DNA of 44,486 nucleotides from Firmicutes bacterium HGW-Firmicutes-12. GTDB lineage: Bacteria > Bacillota > Peptococcia > DRI-13 > PHAD01. The stretch is from positions 1 to 44,486 of the forward strand of contig PHAD01000005.1 of assembly GCA_002841595.1 (NCBI GenBank), read 5' to 3'. Shown here one piece after another: positions 10,165 to 19,415 of this stretch. The notes under the pieces were generated by a model, which was not told the DNA's origin, ran no database searches, and worked only from the letters and a program-made list of their open reading frames with translations. A program made the translations under genes and the position numbers. How positions within the stretch are numbered: position 1 is the stretch's first letter; each line of letters opens with the position of its first letter.

Positions 10165-10317
10165 ATGAACAAAGAAATAGAAGTATTACGAATTAAGATT
10201 TCTATTATAACCGTTGATAATAGAATAAAATTAACCATAAAAAAAGTACTTAACCTTAGCCAGCGACTGGATAAATTGATTATGATTGAAATGAGAAAAA
10301 TAAATAACTTGAGCTAA
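10165..10317 (+). CDS. Spo0E-like aspartyl-phosphate phosphatase family candidate
   Basis: 51-codon ORF MNKEIEVLRIKISIITVDNRIKLTIKKVLNLSQRLDKLIMIEMRKINNLS with the SQxLDxLI signature. Confidence 0.5.
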   Translation: MNKEIEVLRIKISIITVDNRIKLTIKKVLNLSQRLDKLIMIEMRKINNLS

Positions 10318-10382
10318 AAAAGCAACAAATATCCCCATGGTTTTTGAGTGTATTTTGCCATCAAAGTATTTGTTTTCATCAA

Positions 10383-10430
10383 CAAGAACCGCCAGTTAAT
10401 GAGGAAGAAACCTAGAACTGGCGGTTCTTG
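10383..10430. terminator. 15-bp inverted repeat, terminator-like
   Basis: CAAGAACCGCCAGTT ... AACTGGCGGTTCTTG. Confidence 0.5.
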
Positions 10431-10536
10431 TATTAATTTGTGTGGTTGACAGTTTATTGAACCATGATTATTAGAAAACTCTCAGATTGATTTCATTTGT
10501 TTGCAAGATTTACTGTTTATTATGGTCTCATAAGTA

Positions 10537-11286
10537 TTGAATCAATTTCAAATATTTTATGAGGCAAAAATGAAAAAGAAACTTATGAATTCAAAAAAAA
10601 ATGTACTAAAAGGTATAGGACTGATTCTTGCTGTTGCTCTAGTATTTGCAGTTCTCATGTGTATGCTTAGGGATACCTCAATGAACTTGATAAGAGATCC
10701 TGAGTATATAAAAAGTTATATAGAAAATAAAGGCGTTTATGGAATGCTGATTTTTATTGGCCTCCAGATATTACAAATTGTTGTCGCATTCATACCTGGA
10801 GAACCGATTCAACTAGCAGGAGGGTATATATACGGTACCTTTTATGGTTTCCTATTATCTACTGCAGGAATAATGATAGGTTCCGTAATTGCGTTTTTAA
10901 TTTCCAGGAAATTTGGATTCCCAATCGTTAGTTTGCTGGTAAAAAGAGAAAAGTTACTAGAGTATAAAGAAAAAATCGAAAGCCAAAAAGGGATGACGAT
11001 CATTTTCTTTCTCTGCCTTATTCCGGGGGTGCCTAAAGACGTACTCGTTTATGCAGTAGGACTTACCCCTCTAAAATATAGTAGTTTCTTTTTAATTTAC
11101 TTTATTGCCAGAATTCCAGCGATGCTTCTGGCAAGCTATATGGGTGCACAATTAGGGCATTACAATACGATGCAATTAACTGAAATAAGCGCAGGTGCGG
11201 TTCTTTCAATAGGAGTACTTTATTTATACAGAAAACAAATAATTAAAGATCTTGAGTCTCTAAAAATGAGAAAATTTTCAGATTGA
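10537..11286 (+). CDS. TVP38/TMEM64 (SNARE-associated/DedA-like) membrane protein
   Basis: FIPGEPIQLAGGYIYGTFYGFLLSTAGIMIGSVIAFLISRKFG; LIPGVPKDVLVYAVGLTPL. Confidence 0.88.
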   Translation: MNQFQIFYEAKMKKKLMNSKKNVLKGIGLILAVALVFAVLMCMLRDTSMNLIRDPEYIKSYIENKGVYGMLIFIGLQILQIVVAFIPGEPIQLAGGYIYGTFYGFLLSTAGIMIGSVIAFLISRKFGFPIVSLLVKREKLLEYKEKIESQKGMTIIFFLCLIPGVPKDVLVYAVGLTPLKYSSFFLIYFIARIPAMLLASYMGAQLGHYNTMQLTEISAGAVLSIGVLYLYRKQIIKDLESLKMRKFSD

Positions 11287-11363
11287 TTTCATAGCAAGCT
11301 CATGATACGGATGTTTAATAGTTATAGTTTATAAAATATTTCAAAGTGAAATGAGGTGAAGTA

Positions 11364-12086
11364 ATGCTGAGGACAGAAAATTTAGGGAAAAAATATGGGG
11401 ATTTTACAGCGGTTGATAACCTAAATTTAGAAGTAAAGGAAGGTTCAATATTTGGATTTCTTGGTCATAATGGAGCCGGAAAGACAACAACAATATCAAT
11501 GCTGACGACATTGATTTTACCCATATCAGGGAACGCTAACATCGGTGGTTACGATGTGGTGAAAGACAATTTAAAGGTAAGAAATTTGATAGGATATCTT
11601 CCGGAAAATGTGACTTTGTATGGAGATCTAACTGCTGTAGAGAATTTGAGATTTTTTGGCAAGCTTTCAGGTGTGAAGGACGTGGATGCAAGCATTGAGA
11701 ATATCTTGAAGCTGCTTGAGTTTACCGAATGGAAAAACCGTAAGGTGAAAACTTATTCTAAAGGTATGAGGCAAAGAATCGGCATAGCCCAGGCGATTTT
11801 ACACAACCCCAAAATCCTGTTCCTGGATGAACCGACTTCCGGTCTTGACCCTCAGGGAACGAAAGAGTTAAGAGATATATTGCTTTTGTTAAATCAGGAA
11901 CGGGGAACTACGATCTTTATGAATACGCATCTTCTGTCAGAAGTGACGAAGTTGTGCACTGATATTGGCATTATCAGCAAGGGGAGGCTTCTGCTGGCCG
12001 ATTCTATCAAAAATATCGAAAAGGAGTTCCCAGAAGAAAAATCCCTTGAGGAGATCTACTTTAAAATTGAGGGGGCAAAAAGATGA
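11364..12086 (+). CDS. ABC transporter ATP-binding protein
   Basis: GHNGAGKTTTISML Walker A, YSKGMRQRIGIAQAILHNPKILFLDEPTSGLDP. Confidence 0.96.
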   Translation: MLRTENLGKKYGDFTAVDNLNLEVKEGSIFGFLGHNGAGKTTTISMLTTLILPISGNANIGGYDVVKDNLKVRNLIGYLPENVTLYGDLTAVENLRFFGKLSGVKDVDASIENILKLLEFTEWKNRKVKTYSKGMRQRIGIAQAILHNPKILFLDEPTSGLDPQGTKELRDILLLLNQERGTTIFMNTHLLSEVTKLCTDIGIISKGRLLLADSIKNIEKEFPEEKSLEEIYFKIEGAKR

Positions 12087-13009
12087 ATGGCATCATGACT
12101 CTAGCCCGAAAGGAAGTGAAAACGGCGTTTCGGGATAATATATTCTTGATTATCATAGGGCTGTTTGTCCTGTTGTCAGTTATTTCGGTCTATATAGGCT
12201 CCAGCACGAAAAATGCGGAACTGCAGGCGTATCAGGATATTTTACATCTGTTAAAAAGCCAGGGGGCAACAAGTTTGCCGTCACCGCCAGCGATTTACCC
12301 ACTGTCTGTTTTAAGCAACATCGTAAGCTATGTAAGCATGATTGGAGCGGTTGTGGCAATTTTTCTTGGGTTTGAATCCTTCAGCGGAGAGCGTAACAAT
12401 GGTACTTTGAAATTAATTGCTGCAAGACCAGTATATAGGGATCAGATCGTAACCGGTAAACTACTGGGCGGGGGAATGGTTATTGGCGTTCTTCTTGGTA
12501 TCATTTTGATTTTTAATCTTGCGCTGTTTGTTCTCGTGTCAGGTATGACTCCTGGCATAAATGAGATTATAAGACTGCTGAGCTTCTTTTTAATCGCGTT
12601 TATCTATATGATGGGTTTTTATGCAGCAACAATGTATGTTTCGATTAAGACAAATGACAGCGCGTTCGGTTTCATGTTGATGATGATCATATGGCTTACA
12701 ATTTCTTTTGTTTTGCCTCAGCTTGCAGAGAGTCAAAGGACCTTTGCCTATGCGTTAAATGCAACAGCACAAACTGTAACACAGGTTTCATCTGATACAG
12801 TTGCTTCAAAGATGACAGAGCTGTTTTCGCCAGCTGCACAGTTCCAGAACATTGGCAAGGACTTGCTACAGATGATTCCTGAAACATCAAACATCGGTCT
12901 TGGAGAAGTGCTTTTAAAGCAAATAGGAGCTATCATCGAAATTTTGATACCTGGATTGGCAGTGCTTCTTCTTTCCTATAAAGCTGCTCAAAAGGAGGAA
13001 GTGTTATGA
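12083..13009 (+). CDS. ABC-2 type transporter permease
   Basis: FLGFESFSGERNNGTLKLIAARPVYRDQIVTGKLLGG; 6 TM. Confidence 0.9.
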   Translation: MNGIMTLARKEVKTAFRDNIFLIIIGLFVLLSVISVYIGSSTKNAELQAYQDILHLLKSQGATSLPSPPAIYPLSVLSNIVSYVSMIGAVVAIFLGFESFSGERNNGTLKLIAARPVYRDQIVTGKLLGGGMVIGVLLGIILIFNLALFVLVSGMTPGINEIIRLLSFFLIAFIYMMGFYAATMYVSIKTNDSAFGFMLMMIIWLTISFVLPQLAESQRTFAYALNATAQTVTQVSSDTVASKMTELFSPAAQFQNIGKDLLQMIPETSNIGLGEVLLKQIGAIIEILIPGLAVLLLSYKAAQKEEVL

Positions 13010-13827
13010 AAAGTTTTAAAAAATCTATACTACTTTTAAGCCTGTTGGCAATTATGCTTGTATCTTCCGTTTCAACAGTGTTTGCTGCAGAAGTGAGTGC
13101 GCCGGAATTTTCAACCGGTTGCAATTTGTCATCTGGAGAAAACAAAGCATTATCGCTGTTTATACAAAATGCTGATGTAGCTCCACATAGTTATACCTTG
13201 ACGGCAGGAGATTCTGCAAACAGTTATGAACTGTATTTTTCTACGAACGTGGCTACGGTAAAAAGCATGACAGTTCCAGCAGGCACAGGTAATCAAGTCG
13301 ATTTGAACATAACCTTGAATGGGAATGCGTCAGTCAATGAGGATAAGCTGACCGTAAAAGCTGTCCGAGACGATGGGAAAGAAAATATTGTTAATCTTTC
13401 CATCATAATTAACAAAGATTATGCACTTTCTGTCAAAAGCATGCTGGATAAAATTAACGTTTTAAGCGGGAAGTCTGCGGACTTTACCTTTTCAGTAATG
13501 AACAACGGATCACAGGATCTTAATAACATAAAGATTAAACCTGAGCTGCCATATAAATGGTTTGCCAGCCAGGGGACTGAGGCTATAATGAACCTAAAGC
13601 CGGGAGAAACAGGAACAACTACGATGAAAATTGATGTGCCAAACTCACAAATAGCAGGAAATTTTACAGCCAAGTTCACTGCTGTGAGCGATGAAATAGG
13701 AAGTAGCCTGATTAGCGTTCCTGTGACGGTAAAAACCAGTTCAAATATTGGCTACTGGATGATTGGAATCCTGATTCTGATTGCAGGTTTTACGCTGGTT
13801 CAATTCAAAAGGCATGGAAGGAGGTAA
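13006..13827 (+). CDS. Exported NEW3-like/COG1470-like beta-sandwich protein with C-terminal TM
   Basis: Signal peptide; FSVMNNGSQDLNNIKIKPELPYKWFASQG...LKPGETGTTTMKIDVPNSQIAGNF; C-terminal TM and KRHGRR. Confidence 0.75.
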   Translation: MKSFKKSILLLSLLAIMLVSSVSTVFAAEVSAPEFSTGCNLSSGENKALSLFIQNADVAPHSYTLTAGDSANSYELYFSTNVATVKSMTVPAGTGNQVDLNITLNGNASVNEDKLTVKAVRDDGKENIVNLSIIINKDYALSVKSMLDKINVLSGKSADFTFSVMNNGSQDLNNIKIKPELPYKWFASQGTEAIMNLKPGETGTTTMKIDVPNSQIAGNFTAKFTAVSDEIGSSLISVPVTVKTSSNIGYWMIGILILIAGFTLVQFKRHGRR

Positions 13828-13833
13828 TGAGAA

Positions 13834-14799
13834 ATGATCATTGAAATTGGAAAGAAAGAAATAAGAGACGCTTTTAGAAATAAATTATTTCTCAGCATTC
13901 TTGCCATGCTTCTGGTACTTACCGTTGTATCGATCATACTTGGATCTTATCAAGTAAAAATCGCAATGGATAATTACAATAGCTCTATCAGCTTTTTGCA
14001 GTCACTGGGGAAGGCTGAACTGCCACCTATGCCAAATCTTAACCCGATTTCCGCCTCAAAGGGTTTTGTTAATTATATTGGAATGGTCGGTGCGCTGATG
14101 GCAATTGTGCTAGGAAACACTGCTATTTCGAAGGAGCACAAAAATGGAACATTGCGGTTGATTTTATCGAGAGGAGTGTTCAGAGATACCTTTTTGAACG
14201 GGAAACTTCTGGGGAATCTTGCTATATTGGCTGGAATCACAGCTTTGACAGGTATCATTACCTTTGTCTCGCTAATAGCCATCGGAGGCGTCGCCCTTAC
14301 GACTAGTGACATAGTCAGGCTTCTGTTGTTCTTCGGAATGACATTCCTGTATATGACCTTTTTTACGGTATTAAGTATGGGAATTGCAACTGTTTCCACG
14401 AAGGGAAGCAGGGCGCTGCTTATTACAGTGATTGTTTGGCTGGTGCTGTCCTTTGTTTTTCCTCAGATTGGAGATACGATGGATATGGACAATCAAATAC
14501 CAGGAGGCTTCTTCAGTTCAATGGGAATGTCCAGAGATCAGGAACATCAGGTGCTTCAGCAATTCAAGTTTTATGAGACACTCAGAGATGGAGTTGAAGA
14601 GATGTCGCCAACGAAACACTATGAAAGAATCAGCTATGCACTTTTAAATGTGAAGCCAGGTTTTGAGGCCAATACACCGTGGGAAGTTGTCGGCCTGAAA
14701 TGGATCAATCTGATTGGGTTGCTTGCACCAAGTGCTGCCATCTGGCTGCTCACCTACATCGCTTTTTTAAGGCGCGAAAATATATATCAATCAAACTAA
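13834..14799 (+). CDS. ABC-2 type transporter permease (paralogue of 12083-13009)
   Basis: VLGNTAISKEHKNGTLRLILSRGVFRDTFLNGKLLGN; same TM pattern. Confidence 0.9.
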   Translation: MIIEIGKKEIRDAFRNKLFLSILAMLLVLTVVSIILGSYQVKIAMDNYNSSISFLQSLGKAELPPMPNLNPISASKGFVNYIGMVGALMAIVLGNTAISKEHKNGTLRLILSRGVFRDTFLNGKLLGNLAILAGITALTGIITFVSLIAIGGVALTTSDIVRLLLFFGMTFLYMTFFTVLSMGIATVSTKGSRALLITVIVWLVLSFVFPQIGDTMDMDNQIPGGFFSSMGMSRDQEHQVLQQFKFYETLRDGVEEMSPTKHYERISYALLNVKPGFEANTPWEVVGLKWINLIGLLAPSAAIWLLTYIAFLRRENIYQSN

Positions 14800-14822
14800 A
14801 AATGACAATTAATTTGGAGGTA

Positions 14823-15533
14823 ATGAAAATGAATAAAAAAATCAATTTAAGTAAAATTTGCAAAACAACCTTGGCAGTTGCACTGGTTCTTTCACTCTCG
14901 ATTTTTGCACTTGCAGGCTGCTCATCTGGAGGTAAATCTAATCAGGCTGCCAATTCAGGGACAAACGCGAATAGTTCACAAGCTGCCGTGGGCAACAGTT
15001 CAACGGATACTGATGCAGATGGCATCCCAGATTCAGTGGAGAAAACATATGGAACAAATCCATATGTTGCAGATACTGATGGTGACGGGGTCAACGACAA
15101 GGAAGACAAATCACCAATAACAACTGAGAATTTGATGAAAGAAACAAGCACAGCGCAGCTGCCCATAAAAATTAAGGATGCAAGGGTTGAGGACAATGCT
15201 ACCGCAGACCACTTGGAAATCACTATGTCCAATACTGGGAAAACTGCTCTAAGCGAATTTGATATCTTTTATACTATAACGGATAAAGGTAACAACACTC
15301 AGGAGTCATATTATCAGGTACTAAGCGGCTTATTACTTAATGCAGGAGAAGCAAAGACGATCCATTTTGACAATCAAGTTAAAGAAGCTGGACACTATTA
15401 TGGAAACATGAATGGTTTGTATGGAACTTCCGCTAATGGTCTGATATTTGATATTCAGTTTCATGCAAAAGGTTATCAGCCGATGAAGTTCCAGGTTGAG
15501 AAAGCAAAAGGCACTGCTGAAGTAGCGGATTAA
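14823..15533 (+). CDS. Lipoprotein with thrombospondin type 3/EF-hand-like calcium-binding repeats
   Basis: Lipobox LAGC; TDTDADGIPDSVEKTYGTNPYVADTDGDGVNDKED. Confidence 0.85.
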   Translation: MKMNKKINLSKICKTTLAVALVLSLSIFALAGCSSGGKSNQAANSGTNANSSQAAVGNSSTDTDADGIPDSVEKTYGTNPYVADTDGDGVNDKEDKSPITTENLMKETSTAQLPIKIKDARVEDNATADHLEITMSNTGKTALSEFDIFYTITDKGNNTQESYYQVLSGLLLNAGEAKTIHFDNQVKEAGHYYGNMNGLYGTSANGLIFDIQFHAKGYQPMKFQVEKAKGTAEVAD

Positions 15534-15653
15534 ATGGTTTAAAATGTATGAGTTAAGGAATATATTAATATCAAGAGGAAGCAATTCCATATAAATGTTA
15601 ATCTAAAATCAGGGATTGGAGCATTTATTACTCTAATCCCTTTTGTAGATGAG

Positions 15654-16343
15654 GTGATAGATTTGAAGATCAAGGACATTCTTATAATAGAGGATGATAA
15701 GGCGATTACAAGAATATTAGAGCTTGAATTCAGGCATGAGGGATATACCTTTGATATTGCCTTTGATGGTAAAGAGGGACTTGAAAAATTTCAGAGTAGC
15801 CAATATGGAATTATTTTGCTTGATTTAATGCTCCCTGAAATCAGCGGTATGGAGGTTTGTAGAAAGGTGCGTAAGGTGTCAAGTATACCAATCATCATGC
15901 TTACAGCAAGACGGGATATAACTGACAAGGTCATTGGTCTGGATCTTGGGGCCGACGATTATGTTACCAAGCCGTTTGAAATGGAAGAATTGCTGGCGAG
16001 AATCAGAGCAGGACTCAGGAGAAGCAAGGCTATAATTGGAGAACTGAAATTATTGGAACTAGCGGATCTTAGCGTAAACCTTTTAACCAGGGAGGTCATA
16101 AAACAAGGAGATCACATTGAACTTACTAAAACTGAGTATGATCTACTTGAGTATTTACTCCAGAATAAAGGGTTTGTATTAACTAGGGATCAGATTATTG
16201 AGCATGTTTGGGGCTATGATTTTATCGGAGATAGCAATGTTCTAGATGTCTACATCCGATATCTGCGAAATAAAATTGATTATCCGTACGAGACGAAACT
16301 GATTCATACAGTTAGAGGTGTGGGTTATTCACTTAAGGAGTAG
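15654..16343 (+). CDS. OmpR/PhoB-type response regulator
   Basis: IIEDDKA, DLMLPEISG, PIIMLTAR, GADDYVTKPF, winged-helix C-terminus. Confidence 0.96.
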   Translation: MIDLKIKDILIIEDDKAITRILELEFRHEGYTFDIAFDGKEGLEKFQSSQYGIILLDLMLPEISGMEVCRKVRKVSSIPIIMLTARRDITDKVIGLDLGADDYVTKPFEMEELLARIRAGLRRSKAIIGELKLLELADLSVNLLTREVIKQGDHIELTKTEYDLLEYLLQNKGFVLTRDQIIEHVWGYDFIGDSNVLDVYIRYLRNKIDYPYETKLIHTVRGVGYSLKE

Positions 16344-16350
16344 AGAAAAT

Positions 16351-17715
16351 ATGATTAAATTCAAACCGACTAAAATATCACATAGATTAACGATAATATA
16401 TGCTATACTGTTTTTTGTCGCTCTTGCTATGGTTAATTTTGGGACTCTACTCAGTGTCAATTACTATATTAACCAAACTTCTGCACAGCAAATTCAAATG
16501 GTTGGCCAGACAATAATAAATGATGTTAAATCGTTAAACGACATTCCAAAGATTGACTTAAAAAAATTCTCGCAGATTGCTAATAATGTAGATGTCAGTC
16601 TTATATATAACAATAAGATAATATATAACACAGGCGAGCAATATACTTTGCAGGAGACAGATAGCAAGGATGTCGGGAAGGTATTAACAGCTGAATCAGG
16701 AGAAAACAAAATAATGTATTTGAATGATACTCTTACTTTGGACGATGGGGCAAGAATAGTCATTCAAATCGTAAAGGATATGGATAATGAAGAGAATTAT
16801 GTACATGCACTTGCTGGAATCATGCTCTTTATTGATGGGTTTGTTTTCATTTTAGCAATAATTCTTGGTTATGTTATCAGTAGGAGAGCGTTAAGCCCTA
16901 TTGATAAAATTACAAACCAGGCTAAGCAAATCAGCGCGAGCGATCTTTCTGCAAGAATTCAAATAGATGGGCCGGATGATGAACTAAAAAGGCTTTCAGA
17001 AACTTTTAATGACCTAATTGCCAGAATCCAGTATTCTTATGAAAAGCAAAATCGTTTCACCCTTGACGCTTCACATGAACTTGCTACCCCGCTAGCGGTT
17101 ATTAAGGGCTATATTGATGTACTAGACCGTTGGGGTAAGGATGATAGAGAAGTATTAAATGAAAGCATCTCATCAATAAAAGTTGAATTGGCAAATATGA
17201 CTGCCCTTCTGGATATGCTACTTTTTCTGTCAAAAGGCGACAATGAAATTTACAAAATAGAAAAAACAAAATTCTGGATGAATGATTTAATAAAAGAGCT
17301 TATTAAAGAGAGCAATCTCATAGATGAAAAGCATAATATATTTTGCAGCACGTTTCCTCAATTTCAAATTGTAGGAGACCGAAGGTTAATCAAGCAGATG
17401 CTTAGAGCGATTGTCGATAACAGTATCAAGTATTCACCTGAAGAAACAAAAATAAATATAGAATATAGTGCATTAGATAATACGGCTGTTGTTAAGATAT
17501 GTGACGAAGGTATCGGCATATCGAAAGAAGACCTTACTCACATTTTTGACCGTTTTTACAGGGTAGATAAAGCTAGGTCGAGATCAATCGGAGGATCCGG
17601 ACTTGGCTTGTCACTTGTAAAATGGATCGTAGATATTCACAAAGGAACTATAAAGGCAGAAAGTGAAATCGGAAAAGGGACGAAAATGACGGCAAAGCTG
17701 CCACTGGGAATATAA
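16351..17715 (+). CDS. HAMP-domain sensor histidine kinase
   Basis: Two TM, HAMP, FTLDASHELATPLAVIKG, DNSIKYSPEE, DEGIGI, GSGLGLSLVK. Confidence 0.96.
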   Translation: MIKFKPTKISHRLTIIYAILFFVALAMVNFGTLLSVNYYINQTSAQQIQMVGQTIINDVKSLNDIPKIDLKKFSQIANNVDVSLIYNNKIIYNTGEQYTLQETDSKDVGKVLTAESGENKIMYLNDTLTLDDGARIVIQIVKDMDNEENYVHALAGIMLFIDGFVFILAIILGYVISRRALSPIDKITNQAKQISASDLSARIQIDGPDDELKRLSETFNDLIARIQYSYEKQNRFTLDASHELATPLAVIKGYIDVLDRWGKDDREVLNESISSIKVELANMTALLDMLLFLSKGDNEIYKIEKTKFWMNDLIKELIKESNLIDEKHNIFCSTFPQFQIVGDRRLIKQMLRAIVDNSIKYSPEETKINIEYSALDNTAVVKICDEGIGISKEDLTHIFDRFYRVDKARSRSIGGSGLGLSLVKWIVDIHKGTIKAESEIGKGTKMTAKLPLGI

Positions 17716-17878
17716 TCCAACATTTGCTTCTCATGTCTTTTTCAGCTGATTCTCAGATTCATTTTATTGTAGTCTCATCTTCAGGCTTTATTATAAGAGC
17801 ATAGGAGGTGAAATGATCGACTTAATAAGATGGAAACTAAACAAATAATTTAGAAATTAGATTAAGGAGATGCGTAAA

Positions 17879-18349
17879 ATGGATAGAAGAAAAATCGTGA
17901 CATTAGTTTTAGTGGGTATATTCGCACTTGGAGGAACAGTAACGGCCTTTGCGACAACTGCAAATGCAGCTCCACAAAATAGTCCAAAGGTAACAATGGA
18001 AGAACAAGCGACTGTAGTTGAATCACAGGATGAGAGTGTTACATTACCAGTTGGTGGAATAGATCAGGCTACTGCAGAACAGAAAGCCCAAGCATCAATT
18101 CCTGGTGGTATAGTTGTAGCAAGTGAATTAGAAGATGAAAATGGCGTAATTGTGTATGGGGTCGAAGTTAAAACAGGAAATGCAGTTCACGATGTAAAAG
18201 TTGATGCAAATACTGGGTCAATAGTAAAAACTGATCAGGACAACGATAAAGACGAAAAAGGTAACATAGAAGAGGACTCAAAAGCTGGGGATAACGATAA
18301 CATTCAACATGAAAATGACAACGAAGACCCTGCTGGATATGAAGACTGA
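17879..18349 (+). CDS. Exported PepSY-domain protein with acidic C-terminus
   Basis: Signal peptide; DENGVIVYGVEVKTGNAVHDVKVDANTGSIVK. Confidence 0.85.
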   Translation: MDRRKIVTLVLVGIFALGGTVTAFATTANAAPQNSPKVTMEEQATVVESQDESVTLPVGGIDQATAEQKAQASIPGGIVVASELEDENGVIVYGVEVKTGNAVHDVKVDANTGSIVKTDQDNDKDEKGNIEEDSKAGDNDNIQHENDNEDPAGYED

Positions 18350-18372
18350 GAATTAACAAACTTAAACTCCTC

Positions 18373-18416
18373 AGAAGAGCAGATACTCCCATGAAAATGG
18401 GAGTATCTGCTCTTCT
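18373..18416. repeat. 20-bp perfect inverted repeat with GAAA loop
   Basis: AGAAGAGCAGATACTCCCAT-GAAA-ATGGGAGTATCTGCTCTTCT. Confidence 0.9.
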
Positions 18417-18564
18417 AAGGAATATACTGCTTTTAACCCACTAACTTAGCAGATTTTTCATTAAATTTTCTTTCAATGCGATATTAATCAATCCAAACTA
18501 TTATGAGATAGAAATATATAATAAAGGCATTAATTTTTGAGAAATGCAAATATAGAGGTGAAGA

Positions 18565-18764
18565 ATGATAACGTTTTTATATAACATAGATCAAACGATA
18601 CTGTTTTTATACAAGCAAACTTTCATTTTACGATAATAGATAAAATAATGATTTTAGCTACTACTTTAGGAGATAAGGGTCTAATTTGGATATTGATCTC
18701 TTTTTTGCTTCTTATTAATAGAAAAACAAGGTATATCGGTTTAATAACATTGGGTGCCCTCTAG
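18565..18764 (+). pseudogene. PAP2-superfamily phosphatase N-terminal remnant
   Basis: MITFLYNIDQTILFLYKQTF.. then (other frame) ILATTLGDKGLIWILISFLLLINRKTRYIGLITLGAL*, typical PAP2 N-terminus, no catalytic part. Confidence 0.6.
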
Positions 18765-18977
18765 AGAAAGTAATGGTATTCGACGATAGTTGACCATTTA
18801 TTTTAAGTCCTACGTTTAGATTGACATAGAAATATATAACTGAATGTGGCCGGCGATAAAGGAAATAACTCCTTAAGCGGCTGTTTTCTTTTATACAAAT
18901 GTATGAACAAATATATATACACACGATTTTCTGAATGTATAATTGTATGTGAAAACAATTCCATTGAGGTGAAAAGC

Positions 18978-19415
18978 ATGAACATAAAAATTGATAGCCT
19001 AATACCCTTTGATACATTGCTTACAAATCCGGAGCAGGTGTTTTCTGTTGTTGAGAAAAATGGCAAAGTTATTCTTCTTAAAGATAACAAGCCTGTTTAT
19101 ATTGTACTCAAATACAATGCCGAAACTATAAATACTGAATCTGCATCGGAGAAACAGAATAATAATACACTTCAAGAGGCTATGAAAATTGTTCTTTATG
19201 AGGCTGATGACAAGACAATGCATGCTTCAAAACTTGCAGATGAAATATATGAACGGAGGTTGTACTTACAAAAAAATGGCAAGAAGGCGCAATATACTCA
19301 GATTAGAGCACGGTGTGGGCATTATCCGGATATGTTTGAAGCACTTCTTGGCAACTTTATCAAACTGAAAGAAAAACAAAATAATGGCGGTGGAACTTAT
19401 GAAGAAACCACTTAA
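18978..19415 (+). CDS. Phd-like N-terminus with HARE-HTH-like C-terminus
   Basis: LIPFDTLLTNPEQVFSVVEKNGKVILLKDNKPVYIV; MHASKLADEIYERRLYLQKNGKKAQYTQIRARCGHYPDMFEAL. Confidence 0.6.
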   Translation: MNIKIDSLIPFDTLLTNPEQVFSVVEKNGKVILLKDNKPVYIVLKYNAETINTESASEKQNNNTLQEAMKIVLYEADDKTMHASKLADEIYERRLYLQKNGKKAQYTQIRARCGHYPDMFEALLGNFIKLKEKQNNGGGTYEETT

